From NCBI GenBank assembly GCA_026122225.1, contig JANEZZ010002706.1:717387-781386 (forward strand): a DNA stretch of 64,000 nucleotides. Direction: 5' to 3'. The translations under genes and the position numbers were made by a program. The notes under the pieces are model-generated. The model was not told where the DNA came from and did no database searches. It saw only the letters and a program-made list of their open reading frames with translations. Positions 11,305 to 22,050 of this stretch are shown here, in pieces. Origin of the DNA: Heloderma charlesbogerti. Taxonomy: Eukaryota; Chordata; Lepidosauria; Squamata; Helodermatidae. The first letter of the stretch is position 1. Every line of letters begins with the position of its first letter.

Positions 11305-12011
11305 TAGGGATGTACAGATTCCCCACCATCTGATCCGGTGGGGAATCTGGGGGGGGGAATCTGGGGGGGGGAATCCATTCCTCCCCCCCCCCGGAATCCT
11401 CGTGGAGCAGCAGAGTTGAGGGCTGCCCCATTCCGCCGTCTGCATGCCCCAGATTCCCCCGTTTTTTTTCGGCTCCCAGAACTTATGTAAACATTCCGTA
11501 AGTACCGCTGAAAAATCCTTTTCGGAGCCTGCCATCGGTCTCCGTAAGGCCTGGGTCATGGGGAAAATGCCTGTTCGTTATTGTAAAAAAGGGTAAAGCA
11601 CTTCGCAGGGATTCCCCATGTAACTTCCTGTCACCTGACCTCACCAGACCTGATCTGACCCGATCTCACCTCACCTCACCTCACCTCCACAAACAATAAA
11701 CAGAAGAGATGGAGGATTTCCGTGGACTTCGCAGCCCCAGCAAAAGAAAGCCTCGGGTCACAGGGAAAATGCCTATTTATTATCGTAAAAAGGGTAAAGC
11801 CGTTCACGTTCTTCCCCTATATCTGATTTACGTATTCTTTTTCTTTTTATGTATTTTTGTAAAATCCGCCGTTTGGCGGACAAAAAAAAGGGTCCACGTG
11901 AGCTCCGGTCCGGGCCAACCAGACCGCCCTGTTCCAAGGAGGACTCCGCAGACCGGATTTGTCAAAATTTGATCACATTTAAAATTCGTGCGGAATTCTC
12001 TGACATCCCTA
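11305..12011. mobile_element. hAT-like non-autonomous element with perfect 8-bp TSD
   Basis: Starts TAGGGATGTACAGATTCCCC and ends GGAATTCTCTGACATCCCTA, giving inverted termini TAGGGATGT/ACATCCCTA. The 8 bases ATCCCAGC flank it on both sides (11297-11304 and 12012-12019), as expected of hAT-type insertion. No transposase frame is present. Inside are G/C homopolymer runs, a TCACC tract, and a direct repeat of about 45 bp (near 11553-11600 and 11756-11803) sharing GTAAAAA..GGGTAAAGC. Confidence 0.85.
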
Positions 12012-12369
12012 ATCCCAGCAGAGATATCAGACAGACAGCTGGAAATGCAGGATTGGAATGAGGAGAACAGTTCGAGGAAGAGAAATAGAGCCGGACACCA
12101 TCTGTATGCCAAAGTGGAGGCCATGCAATCTGACAGGGACAGTGGGTAAAGAGAGAAGACAAGAGGGCTACGTAAGAACAGATCCCTAAGAGAGGTGAAC
12201 TATTATGAAAATATTGTAGGAAGAGAACTAGTTAAGAACAGAATCATAGAGACCTAGGGCATGAAATGAATCACGGAGGAGAGAGGATCATTGTATCAAA
12301 TGCAGCAAAAAGATCTCGAAGAACGAGGATGGAACAGAAGCCTTTAGAGAAGGGGCTTTGAACCTTAGC

Positions 12370-12945
12370 CTTAGGGCAACTAAAATGATCAAGGGGCTGG
12401 AGCATCTCCCCTGTGAGAGAAGGTTAGAACCGCTGGGATTGTTGGCTTGGAAAAAAAGGAGGGTAAGGGGAGACATGATAGAGGTCTACAAAATTATGCA
12501 TGGTGTGCAGAATGTGGATAGGGAGACATTTTTGTCCCTCTCTCAAAATACTAGAACCCGGGGTCATCCTATGAAGCTGACTGGTGGGAGATTCAGGGCA
12601 GATAAAAGGACTTCTTCACAGAGCCCATCGTTAAACTATAGAATTTGCTACCACAGGATGTAATGATGGCCATCAATTTGGATGGCTTTAAAAGGGGGTT
12701 GGACAAATTCCTGGAGGAAAAGGCTAGCAATGGCTACTAGCCTTGATGGCTATCCGTTACCTCCAGTACCAGAGGCAATGAGCCTATGTACACCAGTTGC
12801 TGGAGAACATGGGTGGGAGGGTGCTGTTGCGCTCATGTCCTGCTTGTGGGTTCTTGGTTGACAGCTGGTTGGCCACTGTGCCAACAGAATGCTGGACTAG
12901 ATGGGCCCTTGGTCTGATCCAGCATGGCTCTTCTTATGTTCTTAG
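12370..12945 (+). mobile_element. CR1-like LINE, ORF2 C-terminus and 3' UTR
   Basis: The translated frame reads KMIKGLEHLPCERRLEPLGL, KRRVRGDMIEVYKIMHG and GGRFRADKR, which is the CR1 ORF2 end. Frameshifts follow. The 3' UTR has CTAGATGGGCCCTTGGTC and ends TCTTATGTTCTTA. It is 5'-truncated and provides an uninterrupted comparison for the copy at 58940. Confidence 0.8.
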
Positions 12946-12949
12946 ATGT

Positions 12950-13342
12950 GCCTTATATGGAATCAGACCTTTTTATTTTCTGAGGCTTTTTAAAATATTC
13001 AGTTTTAAAAAACCATGTTAGTGTATTTTTAGATTTTTGCATTGCTGTGGACTTTTATCCTGGTTCCTACTTTGGTTTGGTTTTATTTTGTTTTAAACTT
13101 TTGTATTAATTTTCATATTGTGTTTATGGGGAACATGAGCAGGCGGGTGCTCTTGCATTCATGTTCTACTGGTATGTTTCCCGTGGGCAGCTGGTTGGCC
13201 TCTGTGTGAACAGAATGCTGGACTAGATGGACCTTTCTGTTCTTTTGTTATTGTATTTTATGGTTTTAAGTTTTGCTTCGTGAACCTCCCAGAGAGCTTC
13301 AGCTAATGGGCGGTATAGAAATGTAATAAATAAATAACAAAT
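12950..13342 (+). mobile_element. L2-like 3' tail with nested CR1 end
   Basis: A T-rich 3' UTR ends in AACCTCCCAGAGAGCTTC, GGCGGTATAGAAATG and AATAAATAAATAA, the L2-type terminus. A CR1 3' end (about 13131-13241: GGGGAACATGAGCAGG through GGACTAGATGGACC) interrupts it. Confidence 0.65.
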
Positions 13343-13665
13343 TTTATGAAGCTGGAGCCTTCTGCATATGAAATGTCTGCTCTGCCACAGAGATAAGGTG
13401 GCCCTAATTAGGGCTTTGAACAGACAGCTCATGATGTCAGAGCTTCTTTGAGAATTGGTACTACCAGTCAGAATGTCTTTGATTCAGAATATCTAATGGA
13501 CTGATGGCAAGGTGGTCTCAGGAAGCCACTCCCAGTATCAGCCTTCTTCTCCCCCCACCCCATCTGCAATAGGCCTTACAGTTCTGCTATACAGACTAGC
13601 AAGACAATATGTGATGTGTTTTAAATACTCTGAAAAACACAGTATTTTAACACAGTATAAATATA

Positions 13666-13905
13666 TTTACTATTGTTTATATCCTACCTTTCCTCCAGGG
13701 TGCGCAAGGGAGGATACGTGGTTGCCACCTTTTATCCTCACAACAACCCTGTAAGGTAGATGAGGCTGAGAGAAAATGACTGGCCCAATATCACCCAGTA
13801 TCCTTAATGGTGAGCTGTTTTTCACTAGAGGTATGATCTGGGAAGTTACGTTTGGCACTTATCATTTAAAACAGTCAGCACGGTGTTGTGGTTAGAGTGG
13901 CTGAT
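13666..13905 (-). mobile_element. tRNA-derived SINE remnants, antisense
   Basis: TTTATCCTCACAACAACCCT, GATGAGGCTGAGAG and GACTGGCCCAA are complements of the SINE body seen at 8446. A short sense-strand SINE head (GTTGTGGTTAGAGTGGCTGA) follows near 13880. Confidence 0.6.
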
Positions 13906-13926
13906 GAGAACAGGAGAGGCCTTGAT

Positions 13927-14232
13927 TCATAGAATCATTGAATTTTGGTGTTGGAAAGTATCTTGGAGGTCATTTAGTCTACCCCTCTGCTCAATGAAGG
14001 ATCTGCAATACAGGATACAATCACAGCATCCCTGACAGAAGTCCATCCAGCCTCCAAGTGAGAGCCCACCACCTCCCGAGGCAGATGTTTCTGCTGTTGA
14101 AAGGTCATTCTGTCAGGAAGTTTCTCCTAATGTTTAGCTGAAATTTGCTTCCTTGCAGTGTCCACTTATTAGTTCTAGTCCTGCTTTCTGGAGCAAGAGA
14201 GAACAAGTCTGCTCTGTTTTCTGTGTGACAAT
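13927..14232 (-). mobile_element. CR1-like LINE 3' part, antisense, left half
   Basis: Starts with the complemented CR1 terminus (ATTCATAGAATCATTGAA) and runs through CCACCACCTCCCGAGGCAG toward ORF2. It is broken by the element at 14233-14701 and resumes at 14702. Confidence 0.75.
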
Positions 14233-14701
14233 TAGTGATGTCCAAATCTCTAAATTTTGGTTTCTCTCAGTTTTCAAGTCTTATATTCAGTCCATCATGT
14301 TTCCATATCGGTCTGAAAGAGACAGAGGTGTGCACGTGTGTGTTTGCATGAGAATTCATATGCATTTTTGTGTGCAATTTTTAACTGATGTACCATTTCC
14401 CATACTATAAGCCATTTCCCCTACTATAATGAATCCTTGAATGATGTTTTCATGAATACATGCATTTTTGTTTGCACTTTCCCCTAATATACATATTGTT
14501 TATTTCAAAGGATAACTCACATATATGTTCAGATGTGCAAAATCAGGCAAGTTCGTATTCTTTCTAAACTGCCCAGGTAATCTTTGTAAACTGCCCAGAG
14601 AGCTTCAACTATGGAGCAGTATGGAAATGGAATAAATAATAAAAGAACAATATAAAATAAATATTAAAATGTGAACCGAACAAATTTCTCTCCCATCCCT
14701 A
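14233..14701. mobile_element. TAGGGATG-ended hAT-like element inside CR1
   Basis: Starts TAGTGATGTCCAAATC and ends CTCCCATCCCTA. The flanking 8-mers GTGACAAT (14225-14232) and GTAACAAC (14702-14709) agree at six positions and restore a continuous CR1 when joined. The T-rich interior matches the element at 2344. An L2-like tail at 14563-14665 is nested inside it. Confidence 0.75.
14563..14665 (+). mobile_element. Short L2-like 3' tail nested in hAT-like element
   Basis: TTTGTAAACTGCCCAGAGAG, a GAGCAGTATGGAAATGG segment and AATAAATAATAAA form the L2-type 3' terminus. Confidence 0.65.
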
Positions 14702-14885
14702 GTAACAACCCTTCACATATCTGAAGTCCACTATCATGACTCCCCTTTATCTTCTCCTCTCCTGGCTAAACATACCCAGCTCTTTCAGCCATTCCTCACA
14801 GGACTTAGTTTCTGGTTGTTCACCAACCTGGTTGCTCTTCTCCGGACACGCTCCAGTTTGTCAACGTACGTATTAAAATATGGCA
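14702..14885 (-). mobile_element. CR1-like LINE, antisense, right half
   Basis: Continues the CR1 of 13927 with CTGGCTAAACATACCCAGCT, CCTCACAGGACTTAG and CTCCGGACACGCTCCAGTTT, the complement of the ORF2 end. Confidence 0.7.
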
Positions 14886-14899
14886 CCAGTGACAGCTTC

Positions 14900-15270
14900 A
14901 GGTTTTGGAGGGTCTTTGGGTAAGGCACCCTCAATGGCCCCCTTCCTTCTGTGAGTCACAGAATCATAGTATCATAGAATAGTAGGGTTGGAAGGGGCCT
15001 ATAAGACCATCGACTCTACCTTCTCACCACCATTGTCACCAGCTGTTCTTGCTCCTCCACTTTCTCACCACTGCCTGACTGACAGGCACAGAGCCAGTGA
15101 GCAAGTAGGCAGTGACCCCTACTGCTCCTCTTTCTTGCCACCACTGTTGTCTTGGCCAGAGCGAGAGGCAGGTGAACAAGCAGGCTGCAAGGGGGAGCAA
15201 GGCCAGGGGGCTGCTGTCGGTGAGCCTCTGCTGGGGTATGAGCCCTTGGCAGGTGCTCGACCAGGCCTAC
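14900..15270 (+). repeat. Unnamed dispersed repeat X, copy 2
   Basis: Sense-orientation counterpart of 7840-8170, ending ATGAGCCCTTGGCAGGTGCT. A short CR1 3' tip (about 14951-15008, with AGAATCATAGTATCATAGAA) interrupts it where copy 1 is continuous. Confidence 0.6.
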
Positions 15271-15861
15271 CCTTGCCACTGGCCCTGTGTAGCACCCAAA
15301 ACTGGACACAATTCTCCAAGGAGTTTTCTTTTACCTGGTCTGTGTAGGTTTAGCAGCCATCAGCCCCTCTGTACATGGCTCAGCTCTTGCTTACGTAGGT
15401 CACCTTGGAAGCAAAGTTGTGTCACACCAGCAAGTTCCTTAACATAGATGAAACTGCAGTGTGTGCATAACCTGAGCTGTTTTGGCTACACGTTCAGCAA
15501 GGCCTGGAACGTGTCTCCCTTTGTGTTGCCACACGTACTGGCTTTATTGCAAGAGGCAATGAGTGGCTGGGTATTGCTGTAGACTAGCATTAATATGGTA
15601 GGATGATTATATAAACAGCTGGCGTTGCTTGATGAAGCTAATTACGGGCTCCTTCCAGCAGAAAGCTCTCCTAAGCATGTCCCACACCAACATGAATGGG
15701 GCCAGCCTGTGCACCTCCTTTTGTTCATTTTGAACGGAGCTTGTGCAGGAGAGCTTCCCGTTGGCCTGTGCCCTAAAAAAAACACTGAGCCAGGACAAGG
15801 TTGCTGTTGATGGTGGGAATTTAACAGAAGATAAAGGAAGTCCTTCAGTGAAACTGAGATC
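15271..15861. other. Intergenic, nothing recognised
   Basis: No gene or named repeat seen. Confidence 0.45.
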
Positions 15862-16090
15862 CAATAAGATGTAGTGGTTAGAGGGCTGGACTATGACTGG
15901 AAAGACCCAGGTTCAAATCCCTGCTCAGTCATGAAGCTTATTCAGTGTAAACATGGATACTTCCTCTGCCTCACCTACCTACCTCACAGGGCTGCTGTGA
16001 GGATAAAATGGAGCATGGAGAGAGAACTGCAATGCCACCTTGAGCTCCCTGGAATAAAGCTGGGGATATAAATATGATAAATAAAATAAA
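15862..16090 (+). mobile_element. tRNA-derived SINE (squamate type)
   Basis: The head is GATGTAGTGGTTAGAGGGCT, the B box is at 15910-15920 (GGTTCAAATCC), then CTCAGTCATGAAGCT, GAGGATAAAATGGAG and a GATAAATAAAATAAA tail. Confidence 0.8.
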
Positions 16091-16279
16091 CTGGGGCTCT
16101 TTCATCATTTAGAAAATGTTTGCATTCTTCTCTGTGTCCCTTCTATTATTCGTTTGTTCTAAACTAACATTTTCAAACTGGGTAAATGATGATTGTCTAA
16201 GGCAACCTGAGTGTATTTCTGACCACTGGCCATGCTTCTGGGAGTTGAAGTCCAAAACAGCTAGATATCTACCTTCTGC

Positions 16280-16470
16280 TGTAATGTTTAACCAAAATCT
16301 ACCCTCCTGTAACTTAAACCCATTTAATCTAATCCTGTCTTCACCTATATGACAACCTTCAGGTATTTGAAGAGTGCTCTCATATCGCCCCTCAATCTTC
16401 CTCTTTTTCTGTCTAAACATACCCAGTTCTTTCAACCTTTCTCACAGGACTTGTTTTTCATATTGCTGAC
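16280..16470 (-). mobile_element. CR1-like LINE fragment, antisense
   Basis: CTCTCATATCGCCCCTCAAT, GTCTAAACATACCCAGTTCT and CTCACAGGACTTG are complements of the CR1 ORF2 end. Confidence 0.65.
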
Positions 16471-16489
16471 CATCTTCACTGCCATCCTC

Positions 16490-16616
16490 TAAGGGTGCAA
16501 TGCTATGCATACGTCGACAGAAGAAAGTCCTACAATTCCCAGTATTCCCCAGCCAGCCAATGGCCATGCTGTCTGGGAATTATGGGAGTTGCAATGCAAC
16601 ACATCTGGAGGGTGCC
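16490..16616. mobile_element. Foldback element with GGTGCAATCCTATG-type start
   Basis: Begins AAGGGTGCAATGCTATGCAT, has a CTACAATTCCCAG centre shared with P1, and a mirrored half ending ACACATCTGGAGGGTGCC. Related starts lie at 23456 and 24070. Confidence 0.5.
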
Positions 16617-18136
16617 AGCTATGCAGTCTAGCAAACTCCATCCACTTTTGGCTTCTGGCTCTGCCCACCAACAGTTGCTCCTCCAGTTGACTTTTCCCAT
16701 GGATCAACAGCTCTTCATAAGAAAAAGATCTGCTCTAGATACTGGTTGAATGGCCAAAGGTCTCTCCTGATTCTACTACTACTGTTTGGAAGATCTCACT
16801 GGTTCCCAACCTAGTTCTGCCATGATATGCAAATCTTATTCTAGAGAATCTCCCCCAGCCCATGACTTCACTAGGGCTTCTTTGGAGTCAGTGGTTACCA
16901 GACTGGAGCTTTAAGAAAACAATTTGATGTATCATGGCAGGGAGAACAGGAGGTGCATAAATTCTAGAGATTTGGGAGAGGAGAAAGGAGCACTCTTTGA
17001 TAGTCCTTGATCCAGAATGTGTTTGGAAGCAGTTGTGCAGTTAGGTAATTTTAGACTCTGGACTTAATGGGCTTATGGTGGGGAGGATAGCTGGTAATGG
17101 TTTGGATCCTGGCCTACTCTAAACATGACTACGTCTGGATCCAACCCAATGGGTATTGTTTCACTTACTTCAAAATGTGGTAATCCAGGCTGTGACATGG
17201 GAAGTAAGCTAGGGTTGGTCTACGGAGATGGAGTTTACACCCTTTCCCCTGAGCTTCTCCAGCTTTCCTGTTTGCATCTCGTCTGATCTTCCCTCTGTAG
17301 GTAAATTACAGTGTGCGTGTCATCAGGGTATCTCTTAATTGGCTTCTGTTTGATAAGCCTCATAGCCGGAGTTCCTTCTGTGTGTGTGCTCTCAGATGTC
17401 ACATGTCCCCAGCAGCAGGGTTGTGGCACTTCAAGTCGGGCCTCCTTTGATGTCATCAAAGCTTCAGCATCTATGATTTAAACAGACACATGAGTGTATG
17501 TTAGTAATGCATGTGTCACTGTCACAGTCTCCCCCCCCCCCCCACTGTCAGTTGCTGCTAAGAGCTGTGCTTTTAAATGACATCCCTCCATGCTGTTTAG
17601 GGGGCATAATATTCCAAAGGTGATGGTGAGGGCTATGTGTCCTCCTGGTATGGCTCGTACATTCTCAGTATGACTGGGGAGGGGGGCTACTAAGGCTAGT
17701 CTCCAAAGGCCAAAAGACTGAAGCAAAGTGAACAACAGTGAGCCACTTATGAGGATCCTGATGTGTTTTCTTAGTGCAGAATTAAGGACAACAGGAATGA
17801 TCAGGATGAATAAGGTCTCCTAATTGCCAGCACATGTGATTAATTGGACAGTACTGTAAAACCAATAAAAGTAAATTGCTTCAATGAGCACATCAACTTG
17901 ACTGTCGTTCTTCTCTTCTCTTCCCCTCCCCTCCCCTCCCCACTAACCATCCCCTCCCTCTAATTTGGGAAACAGCTCAGAGCCTCAGAAGCAGCCAGCA
18001 TGATGAGGGCAAGCTGCAGCAAGCCTTGGGCTTGCTTGCTCCCCCTCCCCTTTCTCTTCCAGTGCAGACCAGTTTTGAAGGGGAGATTGGAAGCTTCTGC
18101 TTTAGATGAATCACAGTTTAGCATCACAGCAACACC
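16617..18136. other. Intergenic, nothing recognised
   Basis: Contains a run of C at about 17530-17543 and a pyrimidine-rich TCTCTTCCCCTCCCC tract near 17915-17940. No exon-like signal. Confidence 0.45.
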
Positions 18137-18240
18137 CTAAACTGTGGTTAATCTTCACTATGGTTTGTTGAAACAAGCCATCTTCTTTAACTATGGTTTG
18201 AAGCTGGCTTGTTTCAACAAATCATTAAGATTAAGTTTGT
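18137..18240. repeat. Short foldback repeat
   Basis: GGTTTGTTGAAACAAGCCA is mirrored by TGGCTTGTTTCAACAAATCA, with outer AACTGTGGTTAATCTT and AAGATTAAGTTT also complementary in part. Probably a small MITE; not named. Confidence 0.55.
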
Positions 18241-18580
18241 CAGGTTTTGTCCAAATTAGGGATAAGGGAGAATTTCATTTTATATGAACTTGAGAAAATG
18301 TACAAATTTCTCCATAAACAGGATGGAAAGAATGCAAAATTCACAAAGATTGAACATGGGAGAAAGCGAAACGGACAGATTTATCCACTCTTTGTCCAAG
18401 TGCAGTCACTGAAAATCCAAACTCTCTAGTTCCAGCAGGGGTCTCTATGTCACCTGCTAAGGAGATAAGACAAGAATTGCCTTGTCAGGTCAAACCAAAC
18501 TATCCAACTAGTCCAGAATCTGGGTTTCCTGGATGCCGAATTTTGATTTTATTTGTTTTAAAGCACAAGAGTATATGCAG

Positions 18581-18927
18581 CCAGTGGATGCTGGTGGCTC
18601 CGATGTCAGTGGACGGTGAATCCATTCTGGATTTCAGTCAGAACTCTAAAGGAGCTATCCAAGGTACAAAGCAGTTCTGACTGAAACCTGGAGCAGAAGC
18701 ATCACCACACTGACACTGGAACCACCCATCTCCACTGTACACAGCCCTGCAGGTTGCTGGGTTCATCACAGACAACTGACTATACGAAGCTCCCTTACAT
18801 CAAGTCAACCCATTTGCCCACTTAGCTTCCACATCATGGATAGCTCCTTTAGAGTTCGGATGGGTTCTGACCGAACCTGCAGCAGATTCACAGCCCCACG
18901 GACATCGGAGCTACCAGCCTCTACTGG
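18581..18927. mobile_element. Non-autonomous TIR element, about 346 bp
   Basis: The left end is CCAGTGGATGCTGGTGGCTC. The complement of the right end is CCAGTAGAGGCTGGTAGCTC. Complementarity extends inward about 100 bp through AACTCTAAAGGAGCTATCCA. No protein frame. I could not settle the TSD. Confidence 0.65.
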
Positions 18928-18984
18928 GTATCATGGCTGTTGGGAATAAAGACAGATGGATCAATCTATCTCTGGTCTGTGTCA

Positions 18985-19310
18985 TTTTTACACGTATTCA
19001 TTCAAATCAATCAAATATATATTTTAAAAAATACAGTACTGCACTAAAACCCTAAAGAAAAACACGTCAAAATTCCATCAAAACCACAACACAGAGAGTA
19101 AAGACACCTCAAAAGGCAAAACACACCAATCATCATAACAGCAGCAACACAAATAATATCAAAGTGTTATGACAATATTACAATGGTAGGAGCACTGGAG
19201 ACTTATGATGTCTCTTATTCTTAAATAAATGTGCAGATCACCAAAAACACCCTATGGTGGTTAGAGTTTAGTGGTTAGAGTATTGGGCTCTATGATTCAG
19301 CCCCATCTCC
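18985..19310 (+). repeat. Inverted-repeat arm fused to SINE head (left copy)
   Basis: About 270 bp that match the complement of 20681-20935 closely, including GTCAAAATTCCATCAAAACC and CACACCAATCATCATAACAG. The arm joins a SINE head (GGTTAGAGTATTGGGCT) at the same point as the other copy. Confidence 0.75.
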
Positions 19311-19645
19311 GGATTAATCTGCAATTGTGTTTTTTTAAAAATCCCCACAAAAATCTGTATTTAAATACATACTTTTGAACATACCGCAAAATATGCATTT
19401 ATTTATTTATATACAACATTTATATACCACTCCACATCCATGTATTTATCTTAAAATTCACATTTCTAAGTATATGGTCTCATAAAATGCACATTTTAAA
19501 CACATTTTGGTATAATTCATTAATTTGTTATAATTCATTAAGGATAATTAAATCCCCAATCTGCACACTAGTCTGTGAGATGTGCATCAGGTTAGTTTGC
19601 ATCAGAATTTGCAAAGACTGAATTACCCAAAGATTCCATAGCTGG
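19311..19645. repeat. AT-rich insert splitting a SINE
   Basis: T/A-rich sequence with CACATTT and ATGCATTT motifs like the TAGGGATG group. SINE-like sequence appears on both sides. Clear termini are not found. Confidence 0.4.
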
Positions 19646-19669
19646 GAGATCAGCCCCGGTATTCAGCCC

Positions 19670-19985
19670 ATTGTTTATTAATTAATTTATTAGTATGTGA
19701 TCAGTTGATGTTCCCTGAATGGCTGGGAATCTCTCCTCCCTGCTTTTGGAAGGCGATATCTTTCAGTGACTGGGACGAATACTTCGATGGTGAGCAGGTT
19801 TGGAATGAAGAGCCAGCGAGGTGCAAGTTGGTTGAAGGTGAAGGGCCTGGAGCTACAGTTGCTGTCTTTGGGAAGCCTGATGCAGAGTTACCAATCGTAC
19901 TGTGAACTTCAGGAGTCTGATCCCAAAGTGCTCCGCTTGTATATTTATACATAATACAAGTATTTATTTATTCAGTTATTACCTT
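19670..19985. other. Unassigned; short open frame of unclear meaning
   Basis: A 66-codon frame at 19705-19905 has protein-like composition (SDWDEYFDGEQVWNEEP) but no family I recognise, and no splice context supports it. Confidence 0.3.
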
Positions 19986-20468
19986 TAGGGTGCAATCCTA
20001 TGGGTTGTGCCCTCGTGAAACCGAAGCCTCTGAACTTGGAGGCTTCCATGTATCCACTGCCCGGCTGGGTTCAAATCGGCAGGGCAAGAGGAGCAGCACA
20101 GGTAATCTTTGCCTCCTTGTCCTCCAATCGTTGCATTTTTCACTAGATGGGCTTTTATGCCTATCTAATGACAGCGCTTCACAGGGTGAGGGAAGGAGGC
20201 TGGAAGAGGCTCAGGATATCTTGTATCCTGGCCTCTCCAGTCTCCTCACCTCCCCCTGCCCACCAGAACACCCCCTTTTTACCCTCTCTGATGTCAATTT
20301 TCTGACCTTGGAGGCCAGCCAAGTGTGGTTCTTTCTGTGCTGGCTGAGAGGGGGTGGATCTTTGACCTCCTTCTGAAGTCAGACTGCTGTCTCCGACCTC
20401 GGAGGAGGGAATCCCCACTATCCTCTGGCCCCTCAGACAATGTCTAGGGGGCATAGGATTGCACCTTA
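19986..20468. mobile_element. Non-autonomous element with GGTGCAATCCTATG termini
   Basis: Starts TAGGGTGCAATCCTATGGG and ends with the complement, GCATAGGATTGCACCTTA. No transposase frame. TSD unresolved. Similar termini bound 43278-43686 and 55149-55546. Confidence 0.6.
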
Positions 20469-20494
20469 TATCCAGCCCTTTTTCCTCTTGCAAG

Positions 20495-20680
20495 GAACCC
20501 AAGTCAGCTTACATGGTCCTCCTCCTCTCCATTTTATCCTCACAACAACCCTGGGAGGAAGGTTAGACTAAGAGTCAGTGACTGGCCTAAAGTCAGCCAG
20601 TGAGTTTCATGGCTGAGTGGGGACTAGAACCTGGATCTCCTGACTTCCAGCCCAACACTCTAACCTCTATAGGGCGTTTT
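20495..20680 (-). mobile_element. tRNA-derived SINE, antisense
   Basis: CCATTTTATCCTCACAACAA, CATGGCTGAGTGGGGAC and CCAACACTCTAACCTC are the complement of the SINE at 8446. The tRNA-like head abuts the inverted arm starting at 20681. Confidence 0.75.
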
Positions 20681-20935
20681 TGGTGATCTGCATATTTATT
20701 TAACGAGAAGATACATCATAAGTCTCCAGGGCTCTCATCATTTTAATATTGTCATAACATCTTTTCTTGATATTATTTATTTGAGTCGCTGCTGTTATGA
20801 TGATTGGTGTGTTTTGCCCTTCGAGGTGTCTTTACTTTCTGTGTTGTGGTTTTGATGGAATTTTGACAGGTTCTTCTTTAGGATTTTAGTGTTGTGCTGT
20901 ATTTTTTATATTTGTTTGATTTGATGTCTTATAAT
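20681..20935 (-). repeat. Inverted-repeat arm (right copy)
   Basis: Complement of 18985-19255, with TTTTTGGTGATCTGCATATT, GTTATGATGATTGGTGTGTT and GTTTTGATGGAATTTTGAC. The two arms lie about 1.4 kb apart, and both run directly into a SINE head. Confidence 0.75.
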
Positions 20936-21509
20936 TCTGCGAAGTAGGAGATATGGCTATTCTAAGATAGAGAGATAGGAAAGATAAACAAAAATATGAA
21001 GAGTTTCAAAGTGACTGTGGTATACAGCACACCGCAATGTATTCAGAACATACCATTCAAATGCAAGGTATCATTATGACAATAAGCGAAGCCACGGCTT
21101 TAAAAAAAAAAAAACACTTCCTGGATGGTTGGATGTTTACAGCCAAGGAACAAATGAGAAAGGTTTAACCATGTTCCCTTACAAACAAATCACTACAAAG
21201 ACTTGCCTACACAAGTTTTTCCACAGAATTAGCAAGCCGCTGTGCTCTGTGTTCACACCCCTTAAATGCTAGTTAATTAACTACATGGCCACTTCTCTAT
21301 CCATCTTCAACCTCTTGGTATTTATTTAATTAAATAATTGCTTACTATAACCCAGCTTTATCACAGAATGGTGAAGGCAATTCTGGACAACTCCTCTCAG
21401 ATTGCCTGCTTTTTTATGACAGGCATTTTGCTGTACCAAGAAATTTTAGAAACACAAACGACAGAAAAACCAGTAAAAAAATCAATACAAGAGTTAAGTT
21501 AAAACTATA

Positions 21510-21510
<1 letters not shown>
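20936..21510. other. Intergenic, nothing recognised
   Basis: Includes a run of A near 21100. No gene seen. Confidence 0.45.
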
Positions 21511-21542
<32 letters not shown>

Positions 21543-21544
21543 TG

Positions 21545-21580
<36 letters not shown>
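21511..21580. repeat. Compound (TG)n(TC)n(AC)n microsatellite
   Basis: About 15 TG units, then TC units, then about 10 AC units. Confidence 0.95.
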
Positions 21581-21581
<1 letters not shown>

Positions 21582-22050
21582 TCATATGTAACTATAAAGG
21601 CAATAGCAATGGGATCAGATACGTCAGCAGCAGTTTACCCACATTTGATGACCTGCTCCCCAAAAGCTCTCCCAGACTCTACGGGGGGGGGGCAACTTGT
21701 GGCCCTCCAGATGTTCTAAACCAACAAGAAAAATAGGATGGCACCATGAACAGGAAAAAAAGAGGGAGGAACTCCGCATACCAAAATAAGATTTGCAGTC
21801 CTGAAACATTTGAGAAAACCTTCCTCAGGGGTACTAAATAACATACTTATAGAATGAGATAATCAGAAAATGAAAATGAACGCATAAGCAATTGTAATAC
21901 AATCTCTTGCTAAACAGTATTAAAATAAAATGGTTCCAATTATTTTCATTAAAAATGTACATCTGGAGCTATAACTCAAGAGATTATATTGCCAAAAATT
22001 TCTTTTGTTAAAAACTAACAATATTGAGCATTCATGCAAAACAAACATTG
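21581..22050. other. Intergenic with P1 fragment
   Basis: A P1-type half (TGTGGCCCTCCAGATGTTCT) lies near 21700. The rest is AT-rich and unassigned. Confidence 0.45.

Noticed and set aside
19705..19905. 66-codon frame with protein-like composition
   Set aside because: No recognised family, no flanking splice signals that I can support, and many repeats around it. A translated search could revive it.
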